Shown piece after piece: positions 26,494 through 35,270 of a stretch of 64,000 bases of DNA (its first letter is position 1; each line of letters opens with the position of its first letter). Source of the stretch: Elusimicrobiota bacterium (GTDB lineage: Bacteria; Elusimicrobiota; UBA8919); contig JAQUMH010000007.1 of assembly GCA_028718185.1 (NCBI GenBank), positions 61,608 to 125,607 on the forward strand, read 5' to 3'. The notes beneath the pieces are model-generated. The model was not told where the DNA came from. It was given only the letters and a program-made list of their open reading frames with translations, and searched no databases. Both the position numbers and the translations under genes were made by a program.

Positions 26494-27506
26494 TTGTTTT
26501 TCCTCAATATATGTTCGGAATATGGCTTATAAAATATTATTTCTGACCCGGAAAAATCAAATTCAAAAGGTATGTTTAACATTTTATTTAACGTTTTTCT
26601 TAATTTAGATTGGTTTTCAGGTTCAACATAAAATAGCATAAATCCCCCGCCACCTGCACCCAATAACTTTCCACCTAAAGCCCCATTTTTCAATGCTGTT
26701 TCATATATTTCATCTATAAAATTGTTACTTATTTTTGTTGATAGACCTCGTTTTAATTTCCATGTTTCATTAAGAAGTCTACCAAAATCCGAAAAATCTG
26801 TTTTATCAGATGTTACTACATTGTAAGCATCATCTACTAATTTTCCCATTTGATAAAGTTCTTTCTCATTTTTATGGACATTTTCTATTTGGTCCTTTGC
26901 AATATCAGAAGCATTTCTAGCTATACCCGTAAAAAAAATCATAAATTTACTTTCGAACAATGACAAACTTTCTTTTGACATAATAACAGGGCAAACCATT
27001 ATTTCACCATTTTGTAAAAAATCAATTTTATTAAACCCTCCACAAGATGCAAAAACCTGGTCTTGTGAACCAACATTCTCTTTTATCAAATCCTGCTCTA
27101 TATGAATAGCAATTTTAAACAAATCATTTTTCGATATTATTTTACTTTCCATAGCATACATTGCTTTTAACAAACCAACTGTAAAGGCAGAACTAGACCC
27201 CATACCAGATCTTGCTGGAATATCACTATCATGGTGAACTGATAAACCAGATGAGCAGTTCAAATATTTTAATATTTCTCTTACCGAAGGATGATTTATT
27301 TCATCAAGAGTATTAACATTCTCTATCATAGAATATACTATCCTGTGTTTATGTATAAAAAATGGCGGCAACTCTCTTACAGTCAAATAACAATATTTAT
27401 CAATTGCAGTACCGAGGACTTTCCCACCATGCTTTAAATACCAAGAAGGATAATCAGTACCTCCACCAAAAAAAGATATTCTATGAGGCGTTCTCGTTAT
27501 TATCAT
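26490..27506 (-). CDS. GHMP kinase (HddA-like, D-glycero-D-manno-heptose 7-phosphate kinase family)
   Basis: The protein is 338 aa. TPHRISFFGGGTDYP is the N-terminal substrate motif, PARSGMGSSSAFT (97-109) is the ATP-binding GHMP loop, and GGKLLGAGGGGF is the C-terminal motif 3. This combination is typical of HddA and similar sugar-1- or sugar-7-phosphate kinases. A heptose pathway is not supported by neighbours: no gmhA, gmhB or hddC gene is in the window. It might phosphorylate the C1 of mannose or a related sugar feeding the Gmd branch. Its stop overlaps the next gene (GTGA). Confidence 0.85.
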   Translation of the reverse strand: MIITRTPHRISFFGGGTDYPSWYLKHGGKVLGTAIDKYCYLTVRELPPFFIHKHRIVYSMIENVNTLDEINHPSVREILKYLNCSSGLSVHHDSDIPARSGMGSSSAFTVGLLKAMYAMESKIISKNDLFKIAIHIEQDLIKENVGSQDQVFASCGGFNKIDFLQNGEIMVCPVIMSKESLSLFESKFMIFFTGIARNASDIAKDQIENVHKNEKELYQMGKLVDDAYNVVTSDKTDFSDFGRLLNETWKLKRGLSTKISNNFIDEIYETALKNGALGGKLLGAGGGGFMLFYVEPENQSKLRKTLNKMLNIPFEFDFSGSEIIFYKPYSEHILRKNK

Positions 27507-27508
27507 AA

Positions 27509-29119
27509 TTATACCTTATTATAACCTATTTTTAATATATTTTGCAATTTAATTTTCACTAAATTACATATTTTATCTGCTTCTTCAATCTTTAACAATA
27601 AGGACATTACTATAAAAGCAACTACTCCTATTAATGCTGAAGCAACAATCTTCATAGTTTGAATAATAAAGGTTCTAGAGAATAGTGCAAATGTGATTGG
27701 TGATGTAATAATAAAACCATTTAATTTTTGAAATATTATAAATATTATTACTCCGGATAATATAGCGAGAAAAGTTATTTTACTTAGTGACTTAAGTATA
27801 GATACGCCATGAAGATAACTCAGTCTCTTTTTTAAATAAAAGAAGTAAAGAAAAGTGGTAACAAGACATCCTACTGATGAAGAAAGAGCAATTCCTGCAG
27901 CTGGTGGATTAATTACTTTTATAAAAATTAAATTTAAAATAATGTTTGCTATTGTGTTTACAATAATTACCTTAAAAAGAGTTAACATATCTTGATAGAT
28001 AAAAAATAGTCTTTGCATCATAACCATTGCATAACCCGAAAAAAGTTGAATTGTATAACAGATTAATATTTTGGATGTTAAATCCGTTGCTTGGGAATTA
28101 AATGCACCCCTCTGATATAAAACTTGTATTGTGGGTTTAGCAAGAATAATCATAATTATAGCTAACGGAATAAATATAAATCCCATCATTTTTATACTTG
28201 TTGCAAAAGTATTTTTCATGTCTTCAATTTTATTTTCACTAATCTGGGTTGCAAGAAAAGGATAGACTGCCGTAGATATAGAACCCAACAGGATGATAGA
28301 AGGAACCTGAACTAATTTATCTGCATAATTAAGTGCCGCAATACTACCTGCAGGTAACCATGACGCCATTGTCCTGTTAATAAACGGATTTATTCCGGAA
28401 AGAATTGCCAAAAAAAGAAGAATAACAAGGAGTTTTAATATTTTTTTAATTTCCGGATGGTTCCATCTAAAATCAAAATAATACTTATATCCTTGTCGCT
28501 TAGCAAATGGAATTAGAAAAACAAATTGAACAACTAAGCCAACAAGTAATCCCCATGCAAACACATAAACTCCCCATTGTTTTGCAAAAAATAAAATAAA
28601 TAATATGATACTTATTGTAATGAACATCTGTGAAAATGCGGGCCACAAAAAACGTCCATATGAATTAAGCACTCCGGTCAATACACTTATCAATCCTGTA
28701 AAAACAGTAGTTACAATGACTATCCGTAATATTTTTGTAGCTAAAACACTGGTCTCATAATCAAATCCAGGAAAACCATATTTAATGATCCCGGATGAAA
28801 ACATAAATATAACTACAGTTGCAAATAAAACGAAAAGAAGAATATAATTTACTGCAATACTTGTAATTCTATTCGCTTCTTCAACATCCTGAAGCTTATA
28901 TTTAATAAATAGCGGGATAAAAATAACATTAAAAGGTGAAAAGGTAAAATTAAACAGATAATTAGGCACTGTAAGGGCAGAACCAAAAGCATCCATTGCT
29001 TTAGTTACACCAAAATGGCTGGCTACGAGCATTTCCTTGCTCATACTCAATAAATTTCCCAAAATACTCATAACAGCGAGTATTAAGGATGCCTTAGCAA
29101 TTTTTAAGTTAGTGCTCAA
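27509..29119 (-). CDS. murJ: MurJ-like lipid-linked oligosaccharide flippase (MVF/MurJ family)
   Basis: The protein is 536 aa with about 14 predicted membrane helices. SILGNLLSMSKEMLVASHFG, DAFGSALTVPNYL and NPFINRTMASWLPAGSIAALNYADKL-type blocks are MurJ signatures. MurJ moves lipid II across the inner membrane; its location in a sugar operon means it could instead move the lipid-linked glycan made here. It starts at TTG 29119, which overlaps the upstream stop (TTGA) and has a GGGAG ribosome site 8 bases upstream. It is the second gene from the operon promoter. Confidence 0.85.
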   Translation of the reverse strand: MSTNLKIAKASLILAVMSILGNLLSMSKEMLVASHFGVTKAMDAFGSALTVPNYLFNFTFSPFNVIFIPLFIKYKLQDVEEANRITSIAVNYILLFVLFATVVIFMFSSGIIKYGFPGFDYETSVLATKILRIVIVTTVFTGLISVLTGVLNSYGRFLWPAFSQMFITISIILFILFFAKQWGVYVFAWGLLVGLVVQFVFLIPFAKRQGYKYYFDFRWNHPEIKKILKLLVILLFLAILSGINPFINRTMASWLPAGSIAALNYADKLVQVPSIILLGSISTAVYPFLATQISENKIEDMKNTFATSIKMMGFIFIPLAIIMIILAKPTIQVLYQRGAFNSQATDLTSKILICYTIQLFSGYAMVMMQRLFFIYQDMLTLFKVIIVNTIANIILNLIFIKVINPPAAGIALSSSVGCLVTTFLYFFYLKKRLSYLHGVSILKSLSKITFLAILSGVIIFIIFQKLNGFIITSPITFALFSRTFIIQTMKIVASALIGVVAFIVMSLLLKIEEADKICNLVKIKLQNILKIGYNKV

Positions 29120-29646
29120 ATAAATTTCTCCCTTTTGGGTAACACTGACTTCAAAACAGATAACATCGGGGCCAATTTTGATATTTCTTTTATCGAAATT
29201 TCTTCCGGAATATTTCTTGTAATTTTTTGAAAAATGTCCTGCATTTCCCTAATCTGATATAATCTTTGTTTTTGAGTTTCGCTTAATGTATTTTTTTTCT
29301 CAAAATCTCTGATAGCTGAATTAAAATTGTTTAAAATCTTTTCAAATCTAACCTTTATTCTTTTATAAATAACGTTTATAAAATCCGTATTGGCTTCATA
29401 AAAATCTTTGCGGGAACCACTTACCCATATTTTTTTGACTGCACCCCAGTTTTCCAATTCACGAATGTTTAAACTAACACTGCCTTTACTCATTTTTAAT
29501 GCTAAGACTATAGTGTCAAGTGATAATGGCTTTTCATTTATATAAAGAAGTCCATATATTTGACCTACACTTCGGTTTAAACCAAAACTAACGCCGAACT
29601 CGCCAATAATTCTAATAAAATCCTGATTAAAAATATCACCATTCAT
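29116..29646 (-). CDS. GbsR/MarR-type transcriptional regulator
   Basis: The protein is 176 aa. Residues about 20-90 form a winged helix with SVGQIYGLLYI, LALKMSKGSVSLNIRELENWGAV and a basic WVSGSRKDFY wing, matching GbsR-type MarR relatives. The C-terminal half is helical and probably dimerises. It is the first gene after the 29679-29707 promoter and an 18-bp palindrome (29650-29667), the natural place for autoregulation. It should control the glycan operon behind it; GbsR relatives usually control osmoprotectant or surface-stress genes. No ligand-binding residues can be named. Confidence 0.82.
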   Translation of the reverse strand: MNGDIFNQDFIRIIGEFGVSFGLNRSVGQIYGLLYINEKPLSLDTIVLALKMSKGSVSLNIRELENWGAVKKIWVSGSRKDFYEANTDFINVIYKRIKVRFEKILNNFNSAIRDFEKKNTLSETQKQRLYQIREMQDIFQKITRNIPEEISIKEISKLAPMLSVLKSVLPKREKFI

Positions 29647-29649
29647 ATC

Positions 29650-29667
29650 GTTTAATATGTATTAAAC
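29650..29667. promoter_or_regulatory. Palindrome next to the operon promoter, candidate GbsR operator
   Basis: An 18-bp inverted repeat GTTTAATA-TG-TATTAAAC has perfect 8-bp arms. It lies 3 bp upstream of the GbsR-type start codon (29646) and begins about 11 bp after the -10 hexamer, so it would straddle the start of the transcript. A dimeric winged-helix regulator encoded directly downstream could bind it and block transcription. The palindrome is AT-rich, and the claim rests on symmetry and position alone. Confidence 0.6.
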
Positions 29668-29678
29668 ATTCTAAATAT

Positions 29679-29707
29679 ATTATAAAGTATTTTTTAATTT
29701 TTGTCAA
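29679..29707 (-). promoter_or_regulatory. Consensus sigma-70 promoter of the glycan operon
   Basis: Read on the minus strand: TTGACA (29707-29702), a 17-bp spacer, then TATAAT (29684-29679). Both hexamers match consensus and the spacing is optimal. The -35 box lies inside the 3' end of the GT4 gene (stop at 29694-29696). A transcript would start near 29672 and read the GbsR-type gene and the genes after it. Strength and use are inferred from consensus only. Confidence 0.85.
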
Positions 29708-30869
29708 GTACTTTCTTATAGAGTTGGTAATATCGGCTGGTAACCTGGCTGATTGAAAATCTAGCTTCTACTGTCTGTCGTGCAGTAATTCCTATTTTTG
29801 AATATGAATCAATATGAATGCTCACCTTTGTAAGTAAAGAACTAAATTCTTTCGTATTATCAATATTAACGAGAATTCCATTGGTTCCATTCTGGATTAT
29901 TTCCTCGTTTGCGGGTATTTTGCTTGCAATTACAATAAGTCCGGATGCCATAGCCTCAAGAAGGGAGTTGGAAATACCTTCTGCGAGTGAAGGCAAAACA
30001 AAAATATCGCTAAATCTATAATAATCCCGTATTTGAGATGTCGATTTTATAAAAAAAACATCTCTAATTTTTTCATTCTCTATAAATAACCTGAGCTTCT
30101 TTTCTTCTTCACCCTCTCCTACTAAAAAAAGTACTGATTCTTTTACCTGAACTTTGTGTTCTTTCCACGTTTTTAAAAGAAACAGAAGATTTTTTTGTGG
30201 AGTAAAACGCCCGGAAAAAATGAATATTTTTTTACCGGCTAATTTTTCTTTTTGTTTAATTAATTCCTTTTCTTTTTGTTTAACAGGATAAAAATATTCC
30301 GTATCTACACCATTTGGAATATGAACTATTTTATTAGACCAGAATCCCTCTTCTTCTAATTCCTTAGTTATATCTTTAGAAATAGCTATAAAATAATCAA
30401 AACCTTTTTTAATACAATACAATTTAAAACGGCGCCAAAATCCTTTTGAAGAAGTAGATATTTCTCCGTATCTTCCGCTTGCACCCATTTTTAATATTAT
30501 TTTTTTTCTTAGTCCATATTTTGCAAAAACTGCTGTTAATGACAAAGAAGTAGCCATGTGTACATGTATTATATCGTATTTGTCGGAATTTAAAAAAAGA
30601 AATATCAAGGTAGAACAAAATAAACCAAAAGACGGGAAAAATGGAAGAGATAATCCGGGCAAATAATATATCTTTATTCCGTCCCTTATTTCTGTAAACG
30701 GTGATTTTTTTTCTTTCTGTGTTAATATAATAACCTCTACTTCCTTTTTAACAAGTTCTTTTGAAAGCAGCCAGCATTGCTTTTCTGCTCCGCCAATTAC
30801 TGAAAACAAACTGGGAATTAACATACATACTTTTGGTTTCATAAATTTAGCATTCTGACAACCCGACAT
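29694..30869 (-). CDS. Family 4 glycosyltransferase (GT-B type)
   Basis: The protein is 391 aa. PKVCMLIPSLFSVIGGAEKQCWLL is the typical GT4 opening with GGAE, KIFIFSGRFTPQKNL begins the C-terminal domain, and LPSLAEGISNSLLEAMASG contains the EGxxxxxxE donor-binding motif. It should retain configuration when transferring a sugar from a nucleotide donor. An ATG at 30842 (MKPKVCM) is an equally plausible start, because most GT4 proteins begin directly with that strand; neither start has a clear ribosome site. It is the last gene of the pilus/glycan operon. The promoter of region A overlaps its end. Confidence 0.87.
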   Translation of the reverse strand: MSGCQNAKFMKPKVCMLIPSLFSVIGGAEKQCWLLSKELVKKEVEVIILTQKEKKSPFTEIRDGIKIYYLPGLSLPFFPSFGLFCSTLIFLFLNSDKYDIIHVHMATSLSLTAVFAKYGLRKKIILKMGASGRYGEISTSSKGFWRRFKLYCIKKGFDYFIAISKDITKELEEEGFWSNKIVHIPNGVDTEYFYPVKQKEKELIKQKEKLAGKKIFIFSGRFTPQKNLLFLLKTWKEHKVQVKESVLFLVGEGEEEKKLRLFIENEKIRDVFFIKSTSQIRDYYRFSDIFVLPSLAEGISNSLLEAMASGLIVIASKIPANEEIIQNGTNGILVNIDNTKEFSSLLTKVSIHIDSYSKIGITARQTVEARFSISQVTSRYYQLYKKVLDKN

Positions 30870-30914
30870 ATCGTGTTTTAGTTAAATCATATTGCCTTTT
30901 AGCGGACTATCTAA

Positions 30915-32537
30915 CTATATTTTCTGCTCTTCTGGCACAAAATATGGATTTAAAACTAAAATCATTATACTAAACATTGTTGTGCATAATCCTATTAAAA
31001 AATAGATATATTTGGGATTATAAGTATGTGGTATAAATACCTTATTTTTCGCAATCGAAATCTTATTTTCAAAAAGATTTTTAGTTATTTTCTTCCAATT
31101 AAAACCCATATTCCTATTTGTTATTACATATCTAATATCATGTCTTGCAAGATGTTCTGCATTTAAGTTTTTTTCCATTTTTTCTATAAATTCATCCATT
31201 CCCTTTGTGGTTAACGGATCGTAACCGCTTGCGTTATATATATGATACGGAATATTTATGTTTGTCGGCAAAGTATTTATAAAATCATAGTAATTTTTAT
31301 TAGTTGAGTAAGCATCTGATAATACAAGATATTTTTTGCCGTTAGAAATATTTTGTAATTTTTCCATATTTTCTGTCTTTATATTCATATATTTAGAAGA
31401 TATATCCGGATTCAATTTAAGAAAATTGAAATACAAATCAAGTAAAGTAAAAATTGTAATTAATACCAGATATTTGTTAATTTTAATAATGTTCATTTTA
31501 CTTTTAATAGTATTAGTGAAATTTACCTGTGAAACCATAAGACACAATACAAATGTAAAAAGAAACATTATAGCAGCAGGGTAACGAATTCTGGAAAACG
31601 GCATAAAATACTTATAAAGCAACCAATATACTGGAGTGTTTCGTCCTAAAGCCAGAATTATTATAACCAAAAAGGGTAAAATTAATTTTTTATCACTATT
31701 CAAAAAATAAAGAAATATTAAAATCAGAGGAATAATTCCAACATAAAAAGATTTTAACCAGTAATTCCCGGTTATATCAATTTTTTTTTGCGGCAGGAGA
31801 TTCCTGAATATTTCATAAGGTTTAACCGAAACACTGGAAGCTTCTTCATATGTGAGTCCTTTTGACCTGTTAGAATTACTAATATATTCTGTAAATGGAA
31901 TTAACTGAATAGCTGATAAAAGAAGAACAAAAACAAGTGAATATATTAACATAAATATCCGTTTTTTGTTTAAAAAGAAAATCAGAAATATTACTGAATA
32001 AAATAAAACTTGCGGATGCCCTGCAAACAACTGAAAAGATAATACTAGTCCTAATAATACTTTTTTATTTTTTACTAAAAACATTAAGACTACCGGAAGC
32101 CATATTGCTGCTCCCAAAATGCTTATAAATTCAACACGTGCAGTAAAATATCCGCCAAATGCCCAGCATACTGAAGCAATTATTGCATAAGAATTTTTGG
32201 CTTTTAAAAACCTGACTAATAAATAAAAAAATATTAATGCAAGAAAAAAATGTAAAACAACAAATATTTTATATGCAGCCACAAATTTAAAAATATAAAA
32301 CAATATTGTAAAAGGATAAAAAAGCGATGTCTCCGGATTTGCCAAAAAAGGTTGCCCGAAAAAAGTGTATGGATTCCAAACCGGCAATATACCATTTTGG
32401 ATATTTTCCGCAGCGAACAATCTGTATGGCATAAAAAGATTTAAGATATCTCTGAAAAAATATATCTTATCTGTAAATATAATACCATTAAAAAACAATA
32501 TTATTAAAATCATAAATAAAAATATGCGTTTTTTCAT
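30915..32537 (-). CDS. YfhO-family membrane protein, copy 1
   Basis: The protein is 540 aa with about 11 or 12 predicted membrane helices. The start has DKIYFFRDILNLFMPYR, then PVWNPYTFFGQPFLANPETSLFYP, the conserved periplasmic loop of YfhO-type proteins, which are GT-C-like transferases using polyprenyl-phosphate sugars. The GT2 gene immediately upstream (32552-33334) could supply such a donor. It is a paralogue of the protein at 33371-35263 and shares the RD...NP loop pattern. It probably adds a branch sugar to an envelope polymer. Confidence 0.82.
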   Translation of the reverse strand: MKKRIFLFMILIILFFNGIIFTDKIYFFRDILNLFMPYRLFAAENIQNGILPVWNPYTFFGQPFLANPETSLFYPFTILFYIFKFVAAYKIFVVLHFFLALIFFYLLVRFLKAKNSYAIIASVCWAFGGYFTARVEFISILGAAIWLPVVLMFLVKNKKVLLGLVLSFQLFAGHPQVLFYSVIFLIFFLNKKRIFMLIYSLVFVLLLSAIQLIPFTEYISNSNRSKGLTYEEASSVSVKPYEIFRNLLPQKKIDITGNYWLKSFYVGIIPLILIFLYFLNSDKKLILPFLVIIILALGRNTPVYWLLYKYFMPFSRIRYPAAIMFLFTFVLCLMVSQVNFTNTIKSKMNIIKINKYLVLITIFTLLDLYFNFLKLNPDISSKYMNIKTENMEKLQNISNGKKYLVLSDAYSTNKNYYDFINTLPTNINIPYHIYNASGYDPLTTKGMDEFIEKMEKNLNAEHLARHDIRYVITNRNMGFNWKKITKNLFENKISIAKNKVFIPHTYNPKYIYFLIGLCTTMFSIMILVLNPYFVPEEQKI

Positions 32538-32551
32538 TTCATCATTTCCGG

Positions 32552-33334
32552 TTAAACAATTATAATTTTTAGCTTATTCCCTACCAATTTAAACTTCAAT
32601 ATAAGAACAAAATACCTGATAATTGTTTTAACAATTTTTATTTTACTTTTTCCTCTTTTTAAATCATACCGCAAAACAAGTCCAACCTCATCTACTGAAG
32701 CATTGATTTTTGACAACTTTATCAAAATCTCAACCATACAAGTAAAACCAGATTCAGCTATTAAATTATCCCCGTAAAAATCTTTTGCCCTTATAAGTAT
32801 TTTACCGGAATATGCGCGGTATCCACTTGTATAGTCACTAATATTTGTTCCTTTACCATTATCTTTGTTGCCTGCACTTATCGGGAATAACAATTTCAAT
32901 ATCATTGATATCCCCTTACTCAATATTTTTCTTATTTTTTTTAAACCTACTTCTTTACCGCCGGCAGCATATCTTGACGCAATTACAACATCAAACCCAT
33001 CTTGTATCTTTTTTGAAAGCTGTGGAATCAAATCAGCTGGATGAGTATTATCAGCATCCATAGTTATTAAAATATCATTTTTATCAATAACACTGGAAAT
33101 ATAATTTATACCCGTTTTCATTGCCGCACCTAATCCAAGATTATTTTCATGATTTAATATTTTTAAATTTATTTTTGATTGTATATTATTTAAGATATTT
33201 AAAGTATCATCGGTAGAACCATCGTTAACGACAACCAAAGAATACGATTGATTTGGAAGTCGTGATGAAATATTTTGTAGTACTACGCTAATTACATTTG
33301 CTTCATTAAACACCGGTAGGAGTAAATATATCAC
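32552..33334 (-). CDS. Polyprenyl-phosphate glycosyltransferase (DPM1-like GT2)
   Basis: The protein is 260 aa. LLLPVFNEANVI, VVVNDGSTDDT and ITMDADNTH are the GT-A motifs, and the last of these is the DxD site. HENNLGLGAAMKTG and a VIASRY block fit dolichol-/undecaprenyl-phosphate mannose synthases. It should charge a polyprenyl phosphate with a sugar for the flanking YfhO-type enzymes. The start is GTG 33334 with a GAGGGGG ribosome site 5 bases upstream. Some members of the family carry C-terminal membrane helices; this one has only weakly hydrophobic segments there. Confidence 0.85.
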   Translation of the reverse strand: MIYLLLPVFNEANVISVVLQNISSRLPNQSYSLVVVNDGSTDDTLNILNNIQSKINLKILNHENNLGLGAAMKTGINYISSVIDKNDILITMDADNTHPADLIPQLSKKIQDGFDVVIASRYAAGGKEVGLKKIRKILSKGISMILKLLFPISAGNKDNGKGTNISDYTSGYRAYSGKILIRAKDFYGDNLIAESGFTCMVEILIKLSKINASVDEVGLVLRYDLKRGKSKIKIVKTIIRYFVLILKFKLVGNKLKIIIV

Positions 33335-33370
33335 AAATTCCCCCTCTTTTCTTTTCAGGAATAAACATTT

Positions 33371-35263
33371 TCAACTGTTGTCGGTTTTTTTAAACAATAT
33401 CATTATACATACCGAAATTAAGGAAATCAACATTCCTATTTTAAAAGATAAAGGACTATATAAAAATATTATTTTATAATTTTGTGAATTTTCTAATTTT
33501 ATCGAACGGAAAATATAATTTTCCCTTTTTATATCTACTATTTTACCATTGTTAAATGCTTTCCAGCCGGGATAAAACGTATCTGAAAGAACAAGCAAAC
33601 CGGAATTCGCAGTTTCGATCTCTATTTTCCCAGGCGCATACAAAATAATTTTTACGCTTTTTCTTATTTTAGCATTATTGTTATCCTGAACATAACTTCT
33701 TTCAATATATTTTTTGTTTCTATAAATAAAAAGGTGACTTTTATTTACCAAGTTCCACTTTTTTGAATCAAAGCTATAATCACTCAAAAGATATTTGACA
33801 TTCATCATTGATAAAAGTTCATTTGCATTATCTGCACCTTTTTTTTTCTGGACTTCGTAAATTAAATCAGCTTGTTCTTTAATCTCAATTGGTTCTCCAA
33901 TTCCACCTGCATCATATAGATGATAAGGAATTGACCCAAGACCTGATAACCGGTCTTTTAATATATACCAACCGATATCCCCATAATCAGGAACTTTTAT
34001 CTTGTCTGACCATGCTGTTTTAGGCGTTAAAAAATACCGAAATAAATCCTTATCTTTCTGTAGAATATTTGCAATATACCCTTTTTCAAAATAATAATTA
34101 TGTGCTATCGTAGGATGTATCTCATATGAATAATACAAAAGTTCAGCAATAATCAGAGCAAGAATTAGAAACGGTATTTTCTTTATATTATTAAATCCTT
34201 CGGCTATAAATATTATAAAAATAAAAAATGGTATAACCAAAATATGTGCAGGATATCTAATTAGATTAAACCCCGGTATGTACTTATAAATAAACAGATA
34301 GACAGGCGTTTTATTGCCGAGTGAGAAAAGTAATGAAAACATTACTACTATTAAATACATGGCAATTCTTTTTTTTTTCAATTTACTGGTAAATATTCCA
34401 AATAACATAACAAACGATGCGAAAAAGCCTACCCAATATGATTTTAACCAAAAATATTTTTCCCCGGTAAAAAGCCCGGTTGCTTCTTTTTTTAAGAATA
34501 CCGGAGATATAAAAGATATTAAATCACTATAATTTGTTGACCATATTGCAGCATCAGATAACATTAAACCTTTTTGTCGTATAGAATGAAATACCAGTTC
34601 TATAAATGGCAATATTTGAATTGAAGATATAATCATAGAAAGAAATATTATTAACGCTAATTTTTTTATATTATTTTTTAACAATAATTCTATGAAAACT
34701 AAAATCATAATAAACAATAAAACCGGCGGGTATCCGGCAAAAAGAGCAAAAGAAATCGATAATCCAGCAATGGAAATATTTGATTCAGAGCAAAGCATAA
34801 TTATCAACGGGAGCCATACGACTGTACCGAGTAAACTTAAGAACTCTGTCTTGGTTATTAAATATCCCCCAAATGCAAAAACCAGCCCAGCTGTTACCGA
34901 CGACATACTATTGAGTTTTTTACTACGAATATACAAGAACATGAAAAATACAGCAATAAATGTATGGATTATAGTGAAATATTTCAATCCTTTAATAAAT
35001 CCAAAAATGTAAAATAATACGGAAAAAGGATAAAATACTGCTGTTTGTAAATTAGCCATAAGCGGCATTCCGCAATAAGAATAAGGATTCCACAATGGCA
35101 TTTCACCTTTAATTATTGCTTCACAAACTGCAGTTTTCCATGGATAAAATATATTTGTTAAATCTCTTATAAAAAATACTTTTTCATGAAAAATAATTCC
35201 GAAATATTGAAAAATTACTATAAATAATATTAAAATTATCCAGATTTTGTCTTTTTTTTGCAT
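33371..35263 (-). CDS. YfhO-family membrane protein, copy 2
   Basis: The protein is 630 aa with about 12 predicted membrane helices and a soluble C-terminal domain of about 200 residues that ends in one more helix. FFIRDLTNIFYPWKTA and LWNPYSYCGMPLMANLQTAVFYP match the first periplasmic loop of YfhO proteins. The longer C-terminal domain distinguishes it from copy 1. The likely role is GT-C-type sugar transfer on the outer face of the inner membrane. It lies 8 bp after the TPR/O-antigen ligase gene. Confidence 0.82.
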   Translation of the reverse strand: MQKKDKIWIILILFIVIFQYFGIIFHEKVFFIRDLTNIFYPWKTAVCEAIIKGEMPLWNPYSYCGMPLMANLQTAVFYPFSVLFYIFGFIKGLKYFTIIHTFIAVFFMFLYIRSKKLNSMSSVTAGLVFAFGGYLITKTEFLSLLGTVVWLPLIIMLCSESNISIAGLSISFALFAGYPPVLLFIMILVFIELLLKNNIKKLALIIFLSMIISSIQILPFIELVFHSIRQKGLMLSDAAIWSTNYSDLISFISPVFLKKEATGLFTGEKYFWLKSYWVGFFASFVMLFGIFTSKLKKKRIAMYLIVVMFSLLFSLGNKTPVYLFIYKYIPGFNLIRYPAHILVIPFFIFIIFIAEGFNNIKKIPFLILALIIAELLYYSYEIHPTIAHNYYFEKGYIANILQKDKDLFRYFLTPKTAWSDKIKVPDYGDIGWYILKDRLSGLGSIPYHLYDAGGIGEPIEIKEQADLIYEVQKKKGADNANELLSMMNVKYLLSDYSFDSKKWNLVNKSHLFIYRNKKYIERSYVQDNNNAKIRKSVKIILYAPGKIEIETANSGLLVLSDTFYPGWKAFNNGKIVDIKRENYIFRSIKLENSQNYKIIFLYSPLSFKIGMLISLISVCIMILFKKTDNS

Positions 35264-35270
35264 AATCTAG

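Noticed and set aside
26490..27506. Complete ADP/GDP-heptose pathway based on the HddA-like kinase
   Set aside because: GmhA, GmhB and HddC homologues are absent from the window, so the kinase alone does not support it.
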